Shown in pieces: positions 41,431 through 51,564 of a DNA stretch of 64,000 bases (positions are counted from its first letter, which is position 1; the number at the start of each line of letters is the position of its first letter). Both the position numbers and the translations under genes were made by a program. Below the pieces are notes generated by a model, which saw only the letters and a program-made list of their open reading frames with translations, had not been told where the DNA came from and searched no databases. Source of the stretch: Caldilineaceae bacterium (GTDB taxonomy: Bacteria; Chloroflexota; Anaerolineae; Caldilineales; Caldilineaceae); contig JACKBC010000021.1 in assembly GCA_020634755.1 (NCBI GenBank), forward strand, positions 47,448 to 111,447, in the 5' to 3' direction.

Positions 41431-43420
41431 TGATGAGCCCCGGCAGATCGACCGCATCTCCATCATCCAACACAGCGGCGCGCCCTCCGTCCACGCGGCT
41501 GTATAGGCCCACGCGCCAGGTGTAATTTCCCGCCGCCAGCGTTACCGCATAGGGCTGGATCAGCACATCGCCTGGCCACCAGTCGCGGCTGAGCGTGGCC
41601 AGGCCGTCCACCTGTCCGGCCATGTCGCCTTGCTCATTTAGGATATGATTAAAGGCCGTGAAATCGCGTTGGCGTATTTCTCCCGGCGGCTCCAGCACGC
41701 GCCAGACCAGCGTGATCTGCTGCGGCTGATCGGCTGTGGCGTTGGGGGGGAAATGGTAGCCGAGCAGGGCCATGCCGGCATCAAAAATGGGCGCGGGGTT
41801 CAACTGCGTGTAGTCAAACGATAGTTTGGCAAAGGGAGGGATGCGATATAGCCGCGCTGCGCCGCGATCCGCCAGCGGCTGCGTGGCCATGAGCTGCCCC
41901 CACTGTTGCAATTGCGATTCGGTGGCCGGCGCGTCAATGGTCCAGAAATAGAGGCTGGGCTGGTCATAGGAAAAGAGCAGCGCAGGCGGTGAAGAGGGCG
42001 CTACAAAACGCGCAAAGGGTGGGCTGCCCAGCAGCGTGGCCACTACGGCCGGCTCGCTTTCGTACCCTGGATCGACGCCGTGCACGGCCACCCGCACCTC
42101 TTGCGTTTGGTCCGCGGCGGCCTGGACGCGCGCCGTGGCCAGCGCCTGTTGCCAGCTGCGCAATGTAACGCCGCTTTCTCCGCGCGCCACAATGGCTTGC
42201 ACATCCACATAGCTACCAATCCAGACCAGGGTAATCAGGACCGCAACCAGCCCCATGCCCGCGCGCGCCCACTTGATTTGGCGCCGGCGCACGGGGAGAT
42301 CGGCCAGCATCGTACCCCCCAGCGCAAAAAATAGCGCCGGCAGCGGCAGCAGCACAGTCCAATATTGTAAGTAGAGTTTGGTGGGTTGCAGACCTAGAAG
42401 CAGCAGCGGACCGAGACCCCAGGCCAGGAGCAGGCGGGCGTTCAGATGATGAGCATTTTTGCGGCGAACGCATTGGTAAAGCTGCCCCACAATGCCCAGA
42501 CCCACCAACAGCAATAGAAGCGGCGAGATGAGCGTGCGGTTGAGCCGCCACCAGAGAGACTCTGTCTCCATGCGCCCGACAATGCTAGAAATGCCGCCGC
42601 CGGTGACTAGCTGACGGGCCAGCAGCCATTCGGCTGGGTCGGTGAGCTTTTGCCAGGACACCATGGGCAGGCTCAGTTGGCCGCCCATCTGCTCACCGCT
42701 GGTGGCGGCGGATGGCATGTGTTGCCACATGGCCCACCCATAGGGCAGCAGCAAAAGCAGCGCCACCGCTGTGCCCTGCAGCAGGGCGCGCCAAGGCCAG
42801 CGCCGCGTTGCGATCAGCAGCGCGGCCAGCCAACTGAGAATCTGCACTAAGCCGAGTACGTGGCTCAATAATTGGAGTGCCGCCACAATGGGAAACCAAA
42901 AGGCGGCCCGGGCGCGGCCATTGGGCGGGCTTTCCTTGGCCGCCGGAACGATGGCCCGCCAAGCCAGCCACAGAAGCATGACGCTAAAGAGGACCTGAAT
43001 GTGCGCCCACAGCTTGCGGTCATAAAAGACCAGCCAAGGATTGGCCGCCATGTAAAGAGCCGCCAACAACCCCACCAGTTCGCCGCGCCGCCGGCCACCA
43101 ATGTGTCTGCCCAGCGCATAGGTCAGCGCCACGGCCAAAATGCCCAGCGCGCCGACGCCCCATACGGCGCCCTCGGCGCGTCCGCCGCTTACGATGAGCG
43201 GCAGCGCCAGCAGATACACATCCAGCGCCGAGCGTTGAATGCCCAGCGTGGTGCCGCCGCTCAGCAGCGGGAGTTCGCCGCGCATGGTAGCCACACCTTG
43301 CGCCATGCCGGTAATGTGCGCCTCATCATAGGAATAGGGCACCAGATCCAGCGGAATCCAGCGCAGGGCCGTAGCCAGAAGCAGGATGAAAAGCAGGATG
43401 CCGCGGGTAGAATTAGGCAT
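41405..43420 (-). CDS. GT39-like membrane glycosyltransferase
   Basis: 671 residues. An acidic residue pair after the first helix (VPYSYDEAH) matches the catalytic loop of GT-C/PMT-type glycosyltransferases, which use a lipid-linked sugar on the outer face of the membrane. About ten further hydrophobic segments follow. The C-terminal external domain (about 550-671; LGYHFP, QITLVWRV, WWPGDVLIQPYAVTLAAGNYTWRVGLY) is of the same kind as in the neighbours. The 3' end overlaps the convergent DUF4038 gene by 26 nt. Confidence 0.82.
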   Translation of the reverse strand: MPNSTRGILLFILLLATALRWIPLDLVPYSYDEAHITGMAQGVATMRGELPLLSGGTTLGIQRSALDVYLLALPLIVSGGRAEGAVWGVGALGILAVALTYALGRHIGGRRRGELVGLLAALYMAANPWLVFYDRKLWAHIQVLFSVMLLWLAWRAIVPAAKESPPNGRARAAFWFPIVAALQLLSHVLGLVQILSWLAALLIATRRWPWRALLQGTAVALLLLLPYGWAMWQHMPSAATSGEQMGGQLSLPMVSWQKLTDPAEWLLARQLVTGGGISSIVGRMETESLWWRLNRTLISPLLLLLVGLGIVGQLYQCVRRKNAHHLNARLLLAWGLGPLLLLGLQPTKLYLQYWTVLLPLPALFFALGGTMLADLPVRRRQIKWARAGMGLVAVLITLVWIGSYVDVQAIVARGESGVTLRSWQQALATARVQAAADQTQEVRVAVHGVDPGYESEPAVVATLLGSPPFARFVAPSSPPALLFSYDQPSLYFWTIDAPATESQLQQWGQLMATQPLADRGAARLYRIPPFAKLSFDYTQLNPAPIFDAGMALLGYHFPPNATADQPQQITLVWRVLEPPGEIRQRDFTAFNHILNEQGDMAGQVDGLATLSRDWWPGDVLIQPYAVTLAAGNYTWRVGLYSRVDGGRAAVLDDGDAVDLPGLIIKSQGPED

Positions 43421-43458
43421 GGGGCAATGGAAGCAGTTGAGACCTTTGTAGGCAGCCG

Positions 43459-45849
43459 TTAAGGCAGATATTCAACGTGCAGCACGGCGACATAATCAGT
43501 GTCCAAATCATAGGCTTTGACAATACGCGTGCCTTCACCGGTAATAATAAAGACCATTGAATTGCCAGCTTGCCACTCCGGCAGATTGACAATTTCCTGG
43601 GCCACGGATGCTAGATCCGGCGTGTCATATTTTTCCTTTTTCGCCCAGTCCGATAGATTGGACCAATCGACCACCGCCGCTGTAGACGAACGGCGGGAGA
43701 TGTTGTTTTTGGCTTCCTTAAAGCGTTCGGGGTCCGCAACGGCCTCTCCATAAATTGTAAAATGGGCGGGCTCATAGGCGAAATCGTCCGCCGTAAAGCG
43801 AATGTAGGCGTTGACAATGGTGGCGCCCTGCGGTATATCCAGCCCTTGGAAGCGGAAGCCCACCAGCTGTGGTACGCGTTCGGCGCCCAATTCCAGCTCG
43901 GGATCCTTCAGCGTCACAGCGCCGCCCAATTGCTCTTCGGCATCATCCGTATATTGGCGGATCGGTATTTCCACAATCTCCATGGCCGATGTGGGGGTCG
44001 CTATGGGCGTAGCCGTGGATTCGGTATACATGGTAATGGGCAAGAAGTCAGCGTCAGCTACTTCTGGATCCAGATAGTCGGGAATGCCATTGTGATTTAG
44101 ATCAAGCATTCCTTCCTGTCGAGACAACGCGCCATCGCCGTCATCGTCGTCGTCGAGAAAATCCGGTATCCCATCCTGGTCCGTGTCGGTGGCGTCAGCT
44201 GGGCTGCCATCAATATCCGGATCGGCTTTCTCGTCTATGGTTGGGAACCAATCTTCATCATCGTCATTGTCTTGAAAGTCGGGATACCCATCCTGATCTG
44301 TGTCATCGTTGAATAGATTGCCATCGTGATTGTGATCTTCATAATAGTCAAAGATGCCGTCATTATCTGTGTCGTATTTAGAAATGACAAACGGCGTGGA
44401 CGTGGGCGTCACGCTGGGCGTCGATGTTTCGGTGGGCGTGGGCGTAAAGGTGGGCGTGCCGGTTGGCTGTGGCGTCAACCGTTCCGATGCGCTTAACGTG
44501 CTGGTTGAGGTTGCCGTCAGCGTAGGCGTTCGCGTCTCGGTGGGCGTGGGCGTCACCGTAAGCGTAGGCGTAGCGGTGCCGGTGGGCGTCGGCGTAGTCG
44601 TCGAGGTGGATGTGGGCGTATTGGACGGCGTCGGTGTATTGGTAGCCGTGGGCGTGTTAGTGGGTGTGGGCGTATTTACCGGCGTGTTGGTGGGCGAAGG
44701 CGTAGGCGTGGCATAAAGCGCCAGCGTGGCCTTGCGCACCGAAAATTTATCATCGCCCGAAAAAGCCAGATACATGGTCAAGCCATCGCTGCTGATCCAT
44801 TTAGAGGGGAAATTGCCCAGATCGCCCGGCCCAATGTCCCACAAAGTTGCATTGTACACCAACGACCAGGGGCCCCACGGCTCAGCCGCATCGTAAATGC
44901 GAATGCCGCCCGAAAAGCGCACATCTTCCGTATTGGGGATGCCTTGCCACCAAATATAGCGGCCAATGGCTGCGTTATACGTGATGGCGCCGCGCCGCGC
45001 CTGCGCACCGGGGCTATCTAATATGCTGCCCTTGGCCAGCACATTGGTCGACCAGAGCGGCGTTCCATCTGCATCGATGCGCTTGAAAAATTCATAGGCA
45101 TTGCGGTCGCGAATTTGGCTGCGCGGCACGCGGGCCAAAATAAAACGTTCCGCCGTCTTATAGGCGTTGGGGTTGTCGTGCGACACCATGTAGACATAGT
45201 CGTCGCGGGCGCCGTCATAATTTTGGCCGTAATTGACAAATGTGCAAAAGCCAAATTGTTCAAACAGCCAGGAGCTATAGGACCACGTGACCATGTTGTC
45301 TTCGCTCCAGGCCAGACGGCAATAGTTTCCCACATCGTCTAGATTGCGCACCCACATATAGATGATGTCGTCCATGGCCAGCAAGCCAGAGGACTTCATA
45401 AACTTGCGCCCTTCGCCCACAATCTCGTTGGCGGAGCGAATGTTAACGGCGCTGATATCGGGCGGCGAACCTTCAATGCGCGCAAAGCCCATGCTCAACT
45501 TTTTGGACACCGGTGGATCAAAACCGTGTCCGTCGCCATAAGCCGTGTATAGATGGCCGTCTGTGGCCCAGGTAAGCGGATAGTTGTCGCTATCCTGGCC
45601 CAGCCGAATAACCTGTTCGGCCGGCTCCCAGGTCAAGCTGGCAATGATGGGGCTTTCAGAGTTGGAGGTCAATGGCGCAAGGGAAAGCCGGTTTTCGATA
45701 ACAAGTGCGGATGATTTCTCGGCGGATAATGAAACCGCAGACGATTCGACTAAGCCGTTTTCAAGCCCAGACAGCGGGCGGACAAAATAGGAGAGTGCTA
45801 GCAGACCACTCACCAATGTAAGAAACAAAAAATAGTGACTTTTGGCCAT
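43459..45849 (-). CDS. Secreted DUF4185-type protein with Ca-binding repeats and a DNRLRE-like C-terminal domain
   Basis: 796 residues; ATG at 45849 behind GGAG. Signal helix (YFLFLTLVSGLLALSYFV). A beta-propeller-like DUF4185 domain (about 70-380; DGHLYTAYGDGHGF, WSEDNMVTWSYSSW, IWWQGIPNTEDVR). A TPTPTNT linker of about 90 residues. Thrombospondin-type-3 Ca repeats (about 480-600; DTDNDGIFDYYED, DQDGIPDFLDDDDDGDG). A C-terminal domain of about 165 residues (GFRFQGLDIPQGATIVNAYIRFTAD) like those called DNRLRE. The domain order suggests a cell-surface or secreted carbohydrate-active or adhesive protein. The function is not known. It lies inside the glycosyltransferase run. Confidence 0.8.
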   Translation of the reverse strand: MAKSHYFLFLTLVSGLLALSYFVRPLSGLENGLVESSAVSLSAEKSSALVIENRLSLAPLTSNSESPIIASLTWEPAEQVIRLGQDSDNYPLTWATDGHLYTAYGDGHGFDPPVSKKLSMGFARIEGSPPDISAVNIRSANEIVGEGRKFMKSSGLLAMDDIIYMWVRNLDDVGNYCRLAWSEDNMVTWSYSSWLFEQFGFCTFVNYGQNYDGARDDYVYMVSHDNPNAYKTAERFILARVPRSQIRDRNAYEFFKRIDADGTPLWSTNVLAKGSILDSPGAQARRGAITYNAAIGRYIWWQGIPNTEDVRFSGGIRIYDAAEPWGPWSLVYNATLWDIGPGDLGNFPSKWISSDGLTMYLAFSGDDKFSVRKATLALYATPTPSPTNTPVNTPTPTNTPTATNTPTPSNTPTSTSTTTPTPTGTATPTLTVTPTPTETRTPTLTATSTSTLSASERLTPQPTGTPTFTPTPTETSTPSVTPTSTPFVISKYDTDNDGIFDYYEDHNHDGNLFNDDTDQDGYPDFQDNDDDEDWFPTIDEKADPDIDGSPADATDTDQDGIPDFLDDDDDGDGALSRQEGMLDLNHNGIPDYLDPEVADADFLPITMYTESTATPIATPTSAMEIVEIPIRQYTDDAEEQLGGAVTLKDPELELGAERVPQLVGFRFQGLDIPQGATIVNAYIRFTADDFAYEPAHFTIYGEAVADPERFKEAKNNISRRSSTAAVVDWSNLSDWAKKEKYDTPDLASVAQEIVNLPEWQAGNSMVFIITGEGTRIVKAYDLDTDYVAVLHVEYLP

Positions 45850-46069
45850 TCTACAAGACTCCGCGCCAAACGGATGCCAATGGGTGGATTAGCATCGAAA
45901 TGAGACTTATTTGTTTAGGACTTGTATGAGTTTTGCCGCGCAAGTTACGTGTATGCTGTGAACCACAAATCCTGTATGAAACAAACCTGCGTGGCCACAA
46001 TGAATGTAGATGATTCGGTGCATTTTGGGAGGGTTTGTGGCCACATTTCCTGGCAAAGTATACACTGAG

Positions 46070-48703
46070 TTAAGGTTTTGGTGAAATCTGTATCTGTTGT
46101 ACAAGCAGTGCATCGCCTTGGGCCACCCCATTGCTTAGCACGGGTAAGCGCTGGCCTGTGTCTGGTTCATACAGCCCCAGGTAGAGTTGATAGGCGCCGC
46201 TGGCCAACGCGTCCGGTAGCTCTATTGTAAAACGGTCCAGCACGGTCTGGCGCGGAAACCACATGCGCGTGGGCAAGAAGCCGTGCATGGGCGGGTGGTC
46301 ATCCTGCGCCACCAGTTGGCCAGCGCCATCCACTAAATGGACAAAGGCGGTGTAGTTTGTCTCCATCATGGCCCGCGCCTGCCACTGCGCATCAATTGTG
46401 ATGGTCTGTCCCGGCTGAAACGAAGCGGTTGCTGGATCAAGGGCGGCGCCTTGGCTGTCGGAAAGCTGCCAACGTTGCAGCAGCAGCTGGTCACCAAAAT
46501 TGGCCGGCGTAGATAACGGCTGCACGCGCGCGCCGGCATTGCTCATGCCCACGTCTAAATAGTCGACGAGCAGCGGGTCACTTACGCCGTCGCCGCTGGC
46601 CACTGTACGCATGGGCAGCCGATCCAGCGTTTCTGGGTCGTAAAAGCTCAACTCAATGCGGTACAGATCGGGCGCGGCATCTGCTGGAATTACAAACTCG
46701 ACGCGGTCGATCCAGCGCTCGCCCACCGGCCAGGTCGACGTAGCCGAGCCAAAAGGCCAGCGGTCGGCCCGAAACAATTCGACACCGTCTGGATTCACCA
46801 CCCGCAGCAGCATATTCAGATTTTTGTCGATGGCCGCCCGACTCTCGAGATAGAGCGTCAGCTCCACGGGCTGTCCGGGCGTCAATTCGCCAGTGGGCGC
46901 CGCATAGGCCGTCAACCGAATCTGGCCGTTCCATTCAACCACATAATCGGGCAGCGTCTGCTCGGTCACAGGGTAGATCCAAGCGTACTCAATGCCGTTG
47001 AGCGTTACCGTATGTTGCGGCGGGCGGCGCAGATAGGTAAGCAAAAGCTGGCGCGCCGGCAATTCCCGCTGCACCTCGTTTTGATAAAAAACCAGATAGT
47101 CCGCCTGAAAATCGTCGGAAAGCGAGACGGGGATGCCCGGATAGAACCAGCTAAAAGGGCCAAAGCCATACCAGGCCGCCGTCGTGGTTTGGCGCACGTC
47201 GGGCTGTTGCGCCAGATAGCGGGCTGCTTGATCCAGCCCCTCGCCCCAACCGATCAGCATGTCGTTGGTCACGTCACGCGTGCGCAGCAGCAGCGGGTTA
47301 TAGTAGGTCAAATAGTATGGAAAGGTCGGTAGCGCCAGCCCGGCCTGTCCCAATATAATCAATCCACTCAGGCCCAGCGCCGCCCACTGTCGAGAAACGG
47401 GCAAAAACCGTCGGCTCAGCTCGCTCAACGCCAAGCCCCACCCAATGCCCGCGGCTAAATCCAGCGGCATGTAAATTGGCAGCAAATAACGGTCAAACTT
47501 CTTGGCGCCCAAATTCATCAGCAGCAAATAGAGCAAGGCAAAGCCCAGCAGGCTAGGGAGCAGGAAGGAGGAAGTCGGATGTGGGGAGGAGGGATCGGGG
47601 CTAGCGTCGTTGCGCCGAGACCGGTTCGGAGACCGCAGATCGTAAACATGTGCCGAGCGCGGTCGAAGCATCGTAAATCGTAAATCGTAAATCATATATC
47701 CCACGGCCAGCACCAGCCCCACCAGCACAAACGGCGTGGTGCGCCACAAATAGCTCAGCGGATAAAAGCTGAATCCCGGGTCGCCCCAGCGCAGCTGGCC
47801 CAGAAAGTACATGGAGCTGGAGTGCCCTTCTTCGGCATACTCTTGTGAAAGTGAAAAAACTTTCCCCAGCGTTTGCAGCGGCGCCACCCACATGGCCGGC
47901 CAGCACGCCACATAGGTGATCACCGCCACGCCAAACCAGAGCAGCAGCGGGCGCACCAGTTCGCGCCAGGCCGTATACCCAAAAGAAAGAGCGCCTTTTT
48001 GATTGCGCCAGCGCCAGCCAAAATGCGCCAATTGCAGCAGCCCCACAAATGGGATCAAAAAGAGGCCCGGCGTCTTGGTCAACCAGGTGAATCCAGCGGC
48101 CACGCCCGAGAGGATGAGCAGCCGCTGCGGGCTTCTGCTCTGCCCGGCGCACAGATAGGCAATCACGGTCAAAAAGCCAAAGCTGGCCAGCAGCGCATCG
48201 GTGTGCAGCAGCCGCGAATGGGCCATGTGAAATGGATCCAGCGCCACCAGCAGCAGTCCAATGGCAATATAAGGCGGCGCCAAAATTGGCAACAGCAGAA
48301 AGCGCGCCGCCAGCGCCAATGCCAGCCCAACTACCAGCACATTGACCAGCACGGCCACTGTGCGCCCAGCCGCCAGCACTTGCAGGGGATCTTGGCCTTG
48401 GGTGGCGAAAAAATCTTCGGGCGACGTATCGGTTGTGCCCAGCTGCCCGGGCGTCACATACGGAAATTCCGGGAAGGCAAAGGCATAACCCAGCGCCCCG
48501 ATCCACATGGTGGTCACCCCGGGGTGGCCCTTTTGAAAGGTGTATGCCAACTCGCCCTGCACCAGCCCCTGCGCAAAATTGCCGGCGCGCGTCATCCACC
48601 GCTTCTCATCCGGCGTCACAAAGTGATCCAGTTGTAGAATCCTCGGCAGCAACAGCGCCCCAAGGAGGAGCAGCGCGTAGAGCGCTCGGCGCCACGAGTG
48701 CAT
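46070..48703 (-). CDS. GT39-like membrane glycosyltransferase carrying an in-frame repeat insertion
   Basis: 877 residues. The first external loop has FVTPDEKRW, the Asp-Glu site of the PMT/ArnT family, followed by GHPGVTTMWIG and about a dozen helices. The C-terminal ~320 residues are external beta domains ending FTIELPDALASGAYQLYLGLYEPDTGQRLPV. Between helices, at about 47590-47700, the protein contains a basic stretch (MLRPRSAHVYDLRSPNRS) encoded by a dispersed TGAGC..TCGAAG-core repeat, absent in spirit from the paralogues except for the analogous insert in the next gene. The reading frame stays open. Confidence 0.84.
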   Translation of the reverse strand: MHSWRRALYALLLLGALLLPRILQLDHFVTPDEKRWMTRAGNFAQGLVQGELAYTFQKGHPGVTTMWIGALGYAFAFPEFPYVTPGQLGTTDTSPEDFFATQGQDPLQVLAAGRTVAVLVNVLVVGLALALAARFLLLPILAPPYIAIGLLLVALDPFHMAHSRLLHTDALLASFGFLTVIAYLCAGQSRSPQRLLILSGVAAGFTWLTKTPGLFLIPFVGLLQLAHFGWRWRNQKGALSFGYTAWRELVRPLLLWFGVAVITYVACWPAMWVAPLQTLGKVFSLSQEYAEEGHSSSMYFLGQLRWGDPGFSFYPLSYLWRTTPFVLVGLVLAVGYMIYDLRFTMLRPRSAHVYDLRSPNRSRRNDASPDPSSPHPTSSFLLPSLLGFALLYLLLMNLGAKKFDRYLLPIYMPLDLAAGIGWGLALSELSRRFLPVSRQWAALGLSGLIILGQAGLALPTFPYYLTYYNPLLLRTRDVTNDMLIGWGEGLDQAARYLAQQPDVRQTTTAAWYGFGPFSWFYPGIPVSLSDDFQADYLVFYQNEVQRELPARQLLLTYLRRPPQHTVTLNGIEYAWIYPVTEQTLPDYVVEWNGQIRLTAYAAPTGELTPGQPVELTLYLESRAAIDKNLNMLLRVVNPDGVELFRADRWPFGSATSTWPVGERWIDRVEFVIPADAAPDLYRIELSFYDPETLDRLPMRTVASGDGVSDPLLVDYLDVGMSNAGARVQPLSTPANFGDQLLLQRWQLSDSQGAALDPATASFQPGQTITIDAQWQARAMMETNYTAFVHLVDGAGQLVAQDDHPPMHGFLPTRMWFPRQTVLDRFTIELPDALASGAYQLYLGLYEPDTGQRLPVLSNGVAQGDALLVQQIQISPKP
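47600..47700 (-). repeat. Repeat element inside a glycosyltransferase gene, frame 1
   Basis: Contains gatcgtaaacatgtg, then ccgagcgcggtcgaagcatc, then three cgtaaat units. The same element, with ctgagcgcggtcgaagcatc, occurs at 50690-50790. Confidence 0.8.
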
Positions 48704-48719
48704 GGCGTTTTCTTTCTTT

Positions 48720-48788
48720 GGTAGTAGAGGAATAGGGGAAGTAGAGGAGAAGAAAAGTCGTTCAATCTCTCTACTCTTCTACTCCTCT
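48720..48788. repeat. Low-complexity inverted spacer between two glycosyltransferase genes
   Basis: tagtagaggaatagggg faces tctactcttctactcctcta; the hairpin covers the stop codon region of the upstream gene. Confidence 0.55.
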
Positions 48789-51496
48789 ATTTGAATTTCC
48801 AACAACTCCACCGCATCCCCGGCGCCCACGGGCAACCGCGCTAGCGTTTCCGGGTCATAAAAGCCTATGCGTACCACATAGCGCCCGGGTGCCGCGTCGG
48901 GCGGAATGGTCAAGTCAATGTGGTCGCGGATGGTCTGGTCGGCGCGCCAGAGCGTAGTGGGCAGGAAGCCATTAAGCGGCGGCTGATCCTGCTGGGTTAG
49001 CTGCGCACCGCTGCCGTCAGCGGGCCACACCTGCGCAAACACGGTGTAATTGCGTTCCATTGGAGTTACGCGTCGCCATTCGGGGACCAGCGTAAGGCGC
49101 GCCCCGGGCTGCACCGTGACGAGTGGGTGGTCACCGGCGGCATTGAGCGCGGCATCGCCCGACACATCCAGCCCCACCAGGCTAATCTGCCCGCCAAAAA
49201 CAAATGGGTCCGCATAGCGCACAGCTGGCCGTGCGCGCCCGCTGCCAATCGAAGCATAATCGAGCTGGAGCCATTCGCCTAGCTCGGGGCCGCTGCTGGG
49301 CTGGGTGGCAGGCAAATGTGCGCCGCTCATTGGCTCCACAAAGGCCACATCCAGCCGGTAGATGCCAGCCGGCGTAGCGGGCGGAATGGTCAACATGTGG
49401 CCATCGGGCCATACGTCGCCCGGTGGCCAGGTGCTGGTGGGCGATCCCCACGGCCAGCCTTCATCGCGGGCGATTTCCGCGCCATCCGCCCCCACCAGCC
49501 GCACCACAATGCTCACATTTTCATCCATGGGCGCCAGCCCCAGCAGGTAGAGCGTTACCGGCAGTGCTTCGCCCGGCGCCACCACACTGGAGGGAAACTG
49601 ATAGGACACCAGCCGCATCACCGCCTGATCGTGCAGACGCCAGTCAGTCACATAATTCGGCAGCGGGGCCGAGCGCAAATCGTATACTTGCGCGTAGTCA
49701 ATGCCGTTGAGCTGCACGGTGTGGACGGGCGCCAGCTGTTCAAAATACGCAATCTGGCGCGGCGCCGGCAGTCGGCGCTGGAAATCCTGGCGATAGAGCA
49801 CGGCAAAATCGGCGGCATGCCAAAAGTAGATGGGCAGCGATTCGCCGGGGAAAAAGTAGGAAAATGGCCCGTTGGTATAGGCCGTGGCCACTTTTAATGT
49901 GCTTGCATCGGCGCCCTCTGCATTGGCCTGCTGCACCAGCCAACGCGCCGCCGCATCCGCGCCTTCGCCCCAGCCAATCTGCATTACACGGGGCGCAGCC
50001 TTGGCCCCCCCCATGATTGGATCATAGTAACTCAAATAATAGGGGAATGTCGAAACGAGCGGCGTCAATTGCACCATCCCTATCAACCCAAAAATCACAA
50101 GTAGGGCGAGTTTCCCAACTCTCCGCTTGTCCCCATCAACCGATAACGTCCCGCCATCGCCTTGCGCATCATGCTTTCGTTGCGTTGGCGCCATGAATGC
50201 CGTCACCCGCGCCACCAAAGCCGCCCACCCCACGCCCGCCACTAGCGCCAGCGGCGGATACGCGGGCAGCAGATAACGGTCAAACTTCTTGGCGCCCAGC
50301 GAAATAAAGAGTCCATAGCCCAGCGCAAAAAGCAGCAAATAGTAACACGTTTTGCGCACCAACGGTTGTGCAAACGGCCCCCACCGTGCAATCCAGCCAA
50401 TCACGGCCAATCCCAGTCCAATCAACACCAGCGGGGTTGTGCGCCACAGGTACGTCACCGCATAAAAACTCAGCCCCGGATCGCCGCTGTAAATTTGCCC
50501 ATTGTAAAAGGTGGGCTTGAGATGACCTTCGGCTGCCGCCTCTCCCGCCGCTTGGGCCATCTGCCGCAAGCTGCCCAATGGGTCCACCCACATGGCCGGC
50601 CACAGCAGGAAGAAGATGGCCGTGGCCGCTACCCCCCAGAGCAGCATGAACTGAAACCATTGGCGAAACGAAAGGGAATGTTCGATCTCAGATGTACGAT
50701 GTACCAGGTTACTTCGTCGACGAGATCTTTTCGTAAATCGTAAACCTGTGCTGAGCGCGGTCGAAGCATCGTACATCGTAAATCCCACATATTCCTTAAC
50801 CGCAATCAGCGCCACGAACGGCGCCAGAAAGATCCCCGGCGATCGCGTCAACCACGCCAATCCCGCACCCAGGCTGGAGAGGAGCAGCATGGCGATTTTA
50901 TGGCTTGAGGCAAAAGAGAGAAAGGCCAGCACAGAGAGAAGCGCAAAACTGCTGAGCAGTCCGTCCAGGTGCATTAGGCGCGATAGGCCCACGTGGAACG
51001 GATCCAGCGCCACCAGCAGCATGCCCAGGCTGGCCGCCTGCCAACCCAACAGCCGCACGGCCAGCCCAAAACTGGCCGTCAGCGCCAGCGTGATAAAGAG
51101 CACAATAAAGGTGCGACCAGCGGCCAACATCTCAATTGGTTCAATGCCTTTGCTGCGCAAAAAGGGCTCGATCTCCTCGGTGAGCCAGCCGAATTCGCGC
51201 GGCGCTTCAGCCGCATACGCTGGGTAGCGCCACAGATAGCCAAAGAGCCCGGCCCATGTCACCGTCACGCCCGGGTGGTAGCGCTGAAAGGTGGCCGCAT
51301 AATCGCCCAGCACCAAGGCGCGATAAAAGTTGCCTGACCGCGCCAGCCACGCATGTTCATCGGCCGTCACAAAGCGGTCCAGCACCAGCCCGCGCGGCAG
51401 CCAGATCAGCAGCGCCATGAGCCCCGTGAGCAGCCACAGCCGACCGCGCGATAAGCTTCTATTTGGTTGTGTCAGCTCTGCAGATGTCGAATCCAT
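48779..51496 (-). CDS. GT39-like membrane glycosyltransferase carrying an in-frame repeat insertion
   Basis: About 905 residues from the ATG at 51496; an upstream in-frame start lies inside a repeat palindrome. FVTADEHAWLARS is the catalytic loop with Asp-Glu, then YHPGVTVTWAG. It is a paralogue of the gene downstream. The region encoded by 50690-50790 (ASTALSTGLRFTKRSRRR) is a basic insertion between helices and is read from the same repeat as in the 46-kb gene but in another frame. The C-terminal external domain ends IDLTIPPDAAPGRYVVRIGFYDPETLARLPV. Confidence 0.84.
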   Translation of the reverse strand: MDSTSAELTQPNRSLSRGRLWLLTGLMALLIWLPRGLVLDRFVTADEHAWLARSGNFYRALVLGDYAATFQRYHPGVTVTWAGLFGYLWRYPAYAAEAPREFGWLTEEIEPFLRSKGIEPIEMLAAGRTFIVLFITLALTASFGLAVRLLGWQAASLGMLLVALDPFHVGLSRLMHLDGLLSSFALLSVLAFLSFASSHKIAMLLLSSLGAGLAWLTRSPGIFLAPFVALIAVKEYVGFTMYDASTALSTGLRFTKRSRRRSNLVHRTSEIEHSLSFRQWFQFMLLWGVAATAIFFLLWPAMWVDPLGSLRQMAQAAGEAAAEGHLKPTFYNGQIYSGDPGLSFYAVTYLWRTTPLVLIGLGLAVIGWIARWGPFAQPLVRKTCYYLLLFALGYGLFISLGAKKFDRYLLPAYPPLALVAGVGWAALVARVTAFMAPTQRKHDAQGDGGTLSVDGDKRRVGKLALLVIFGLIGMVQLTPLVSTFPYYLSYYDPIMGGAKAAPRVMQIGWGEGADAAARWLVQQANAEGADASTLKVATAYTNGPFSYFFPGESLPIYFWHAADFAVLYRQDFQRRLPAPRQIAYFEQLAPVHTVQLNGIDYAQVYDLRSAPLPNYVTDWRLHDQAVMRLVSYQFPSSVVAPGEALPVTLYLLGLAPMDENVSIVVRLVGADGAEIARDEGWPWGSPTSTWPPGDVWPDGHMLTIPPATPAGIYRLDVAFVEPMSGAHLPATQPSSGPELGEWLQLDYASIGSGRARPAVRYADPFVFGGQISLVGLDVSGDAALNAAGDHPLVTVQPGARLTLVPEWRRVTPMERNYTVFAQVWPADGSGAQLTQQDQPPLNGFLPTTLWRADQTIRDHIDLTIPPDAAPGRYVVRIGFYDPETLARLPVGAGDAVELLEIQIEE
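50690..50790 (-). repeat. Repeat element inside a glycosyltransferase gene, frame 2
   Basis: Arms gatgtacgatgta and catcgtacatcg around ctgagcgcggtcgaagc. Homologous to 47600-47700 in the same orientation, but translated in a different frame. Confidence 0.8.
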
Positions 51497-51502
51497 ACTT
51501 AA

Positions 51503-51561
51503 ATACTGACCAGGGCACCCGGTGACTGAGCCTGTCGAAGTCACCGGATACCCTGGTCATC
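51503..51561. repeat. Palindrome with TGAGCCTGTCGAA core
   Basis: Arms gaccagggcacccggtgac and gtcaccggataccctggtc around the core, between two glycosyltransferase genes. The arms are unlike those at 34 kb. Confidence 0.8.
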
Positions 51562-51564
51562 CTG

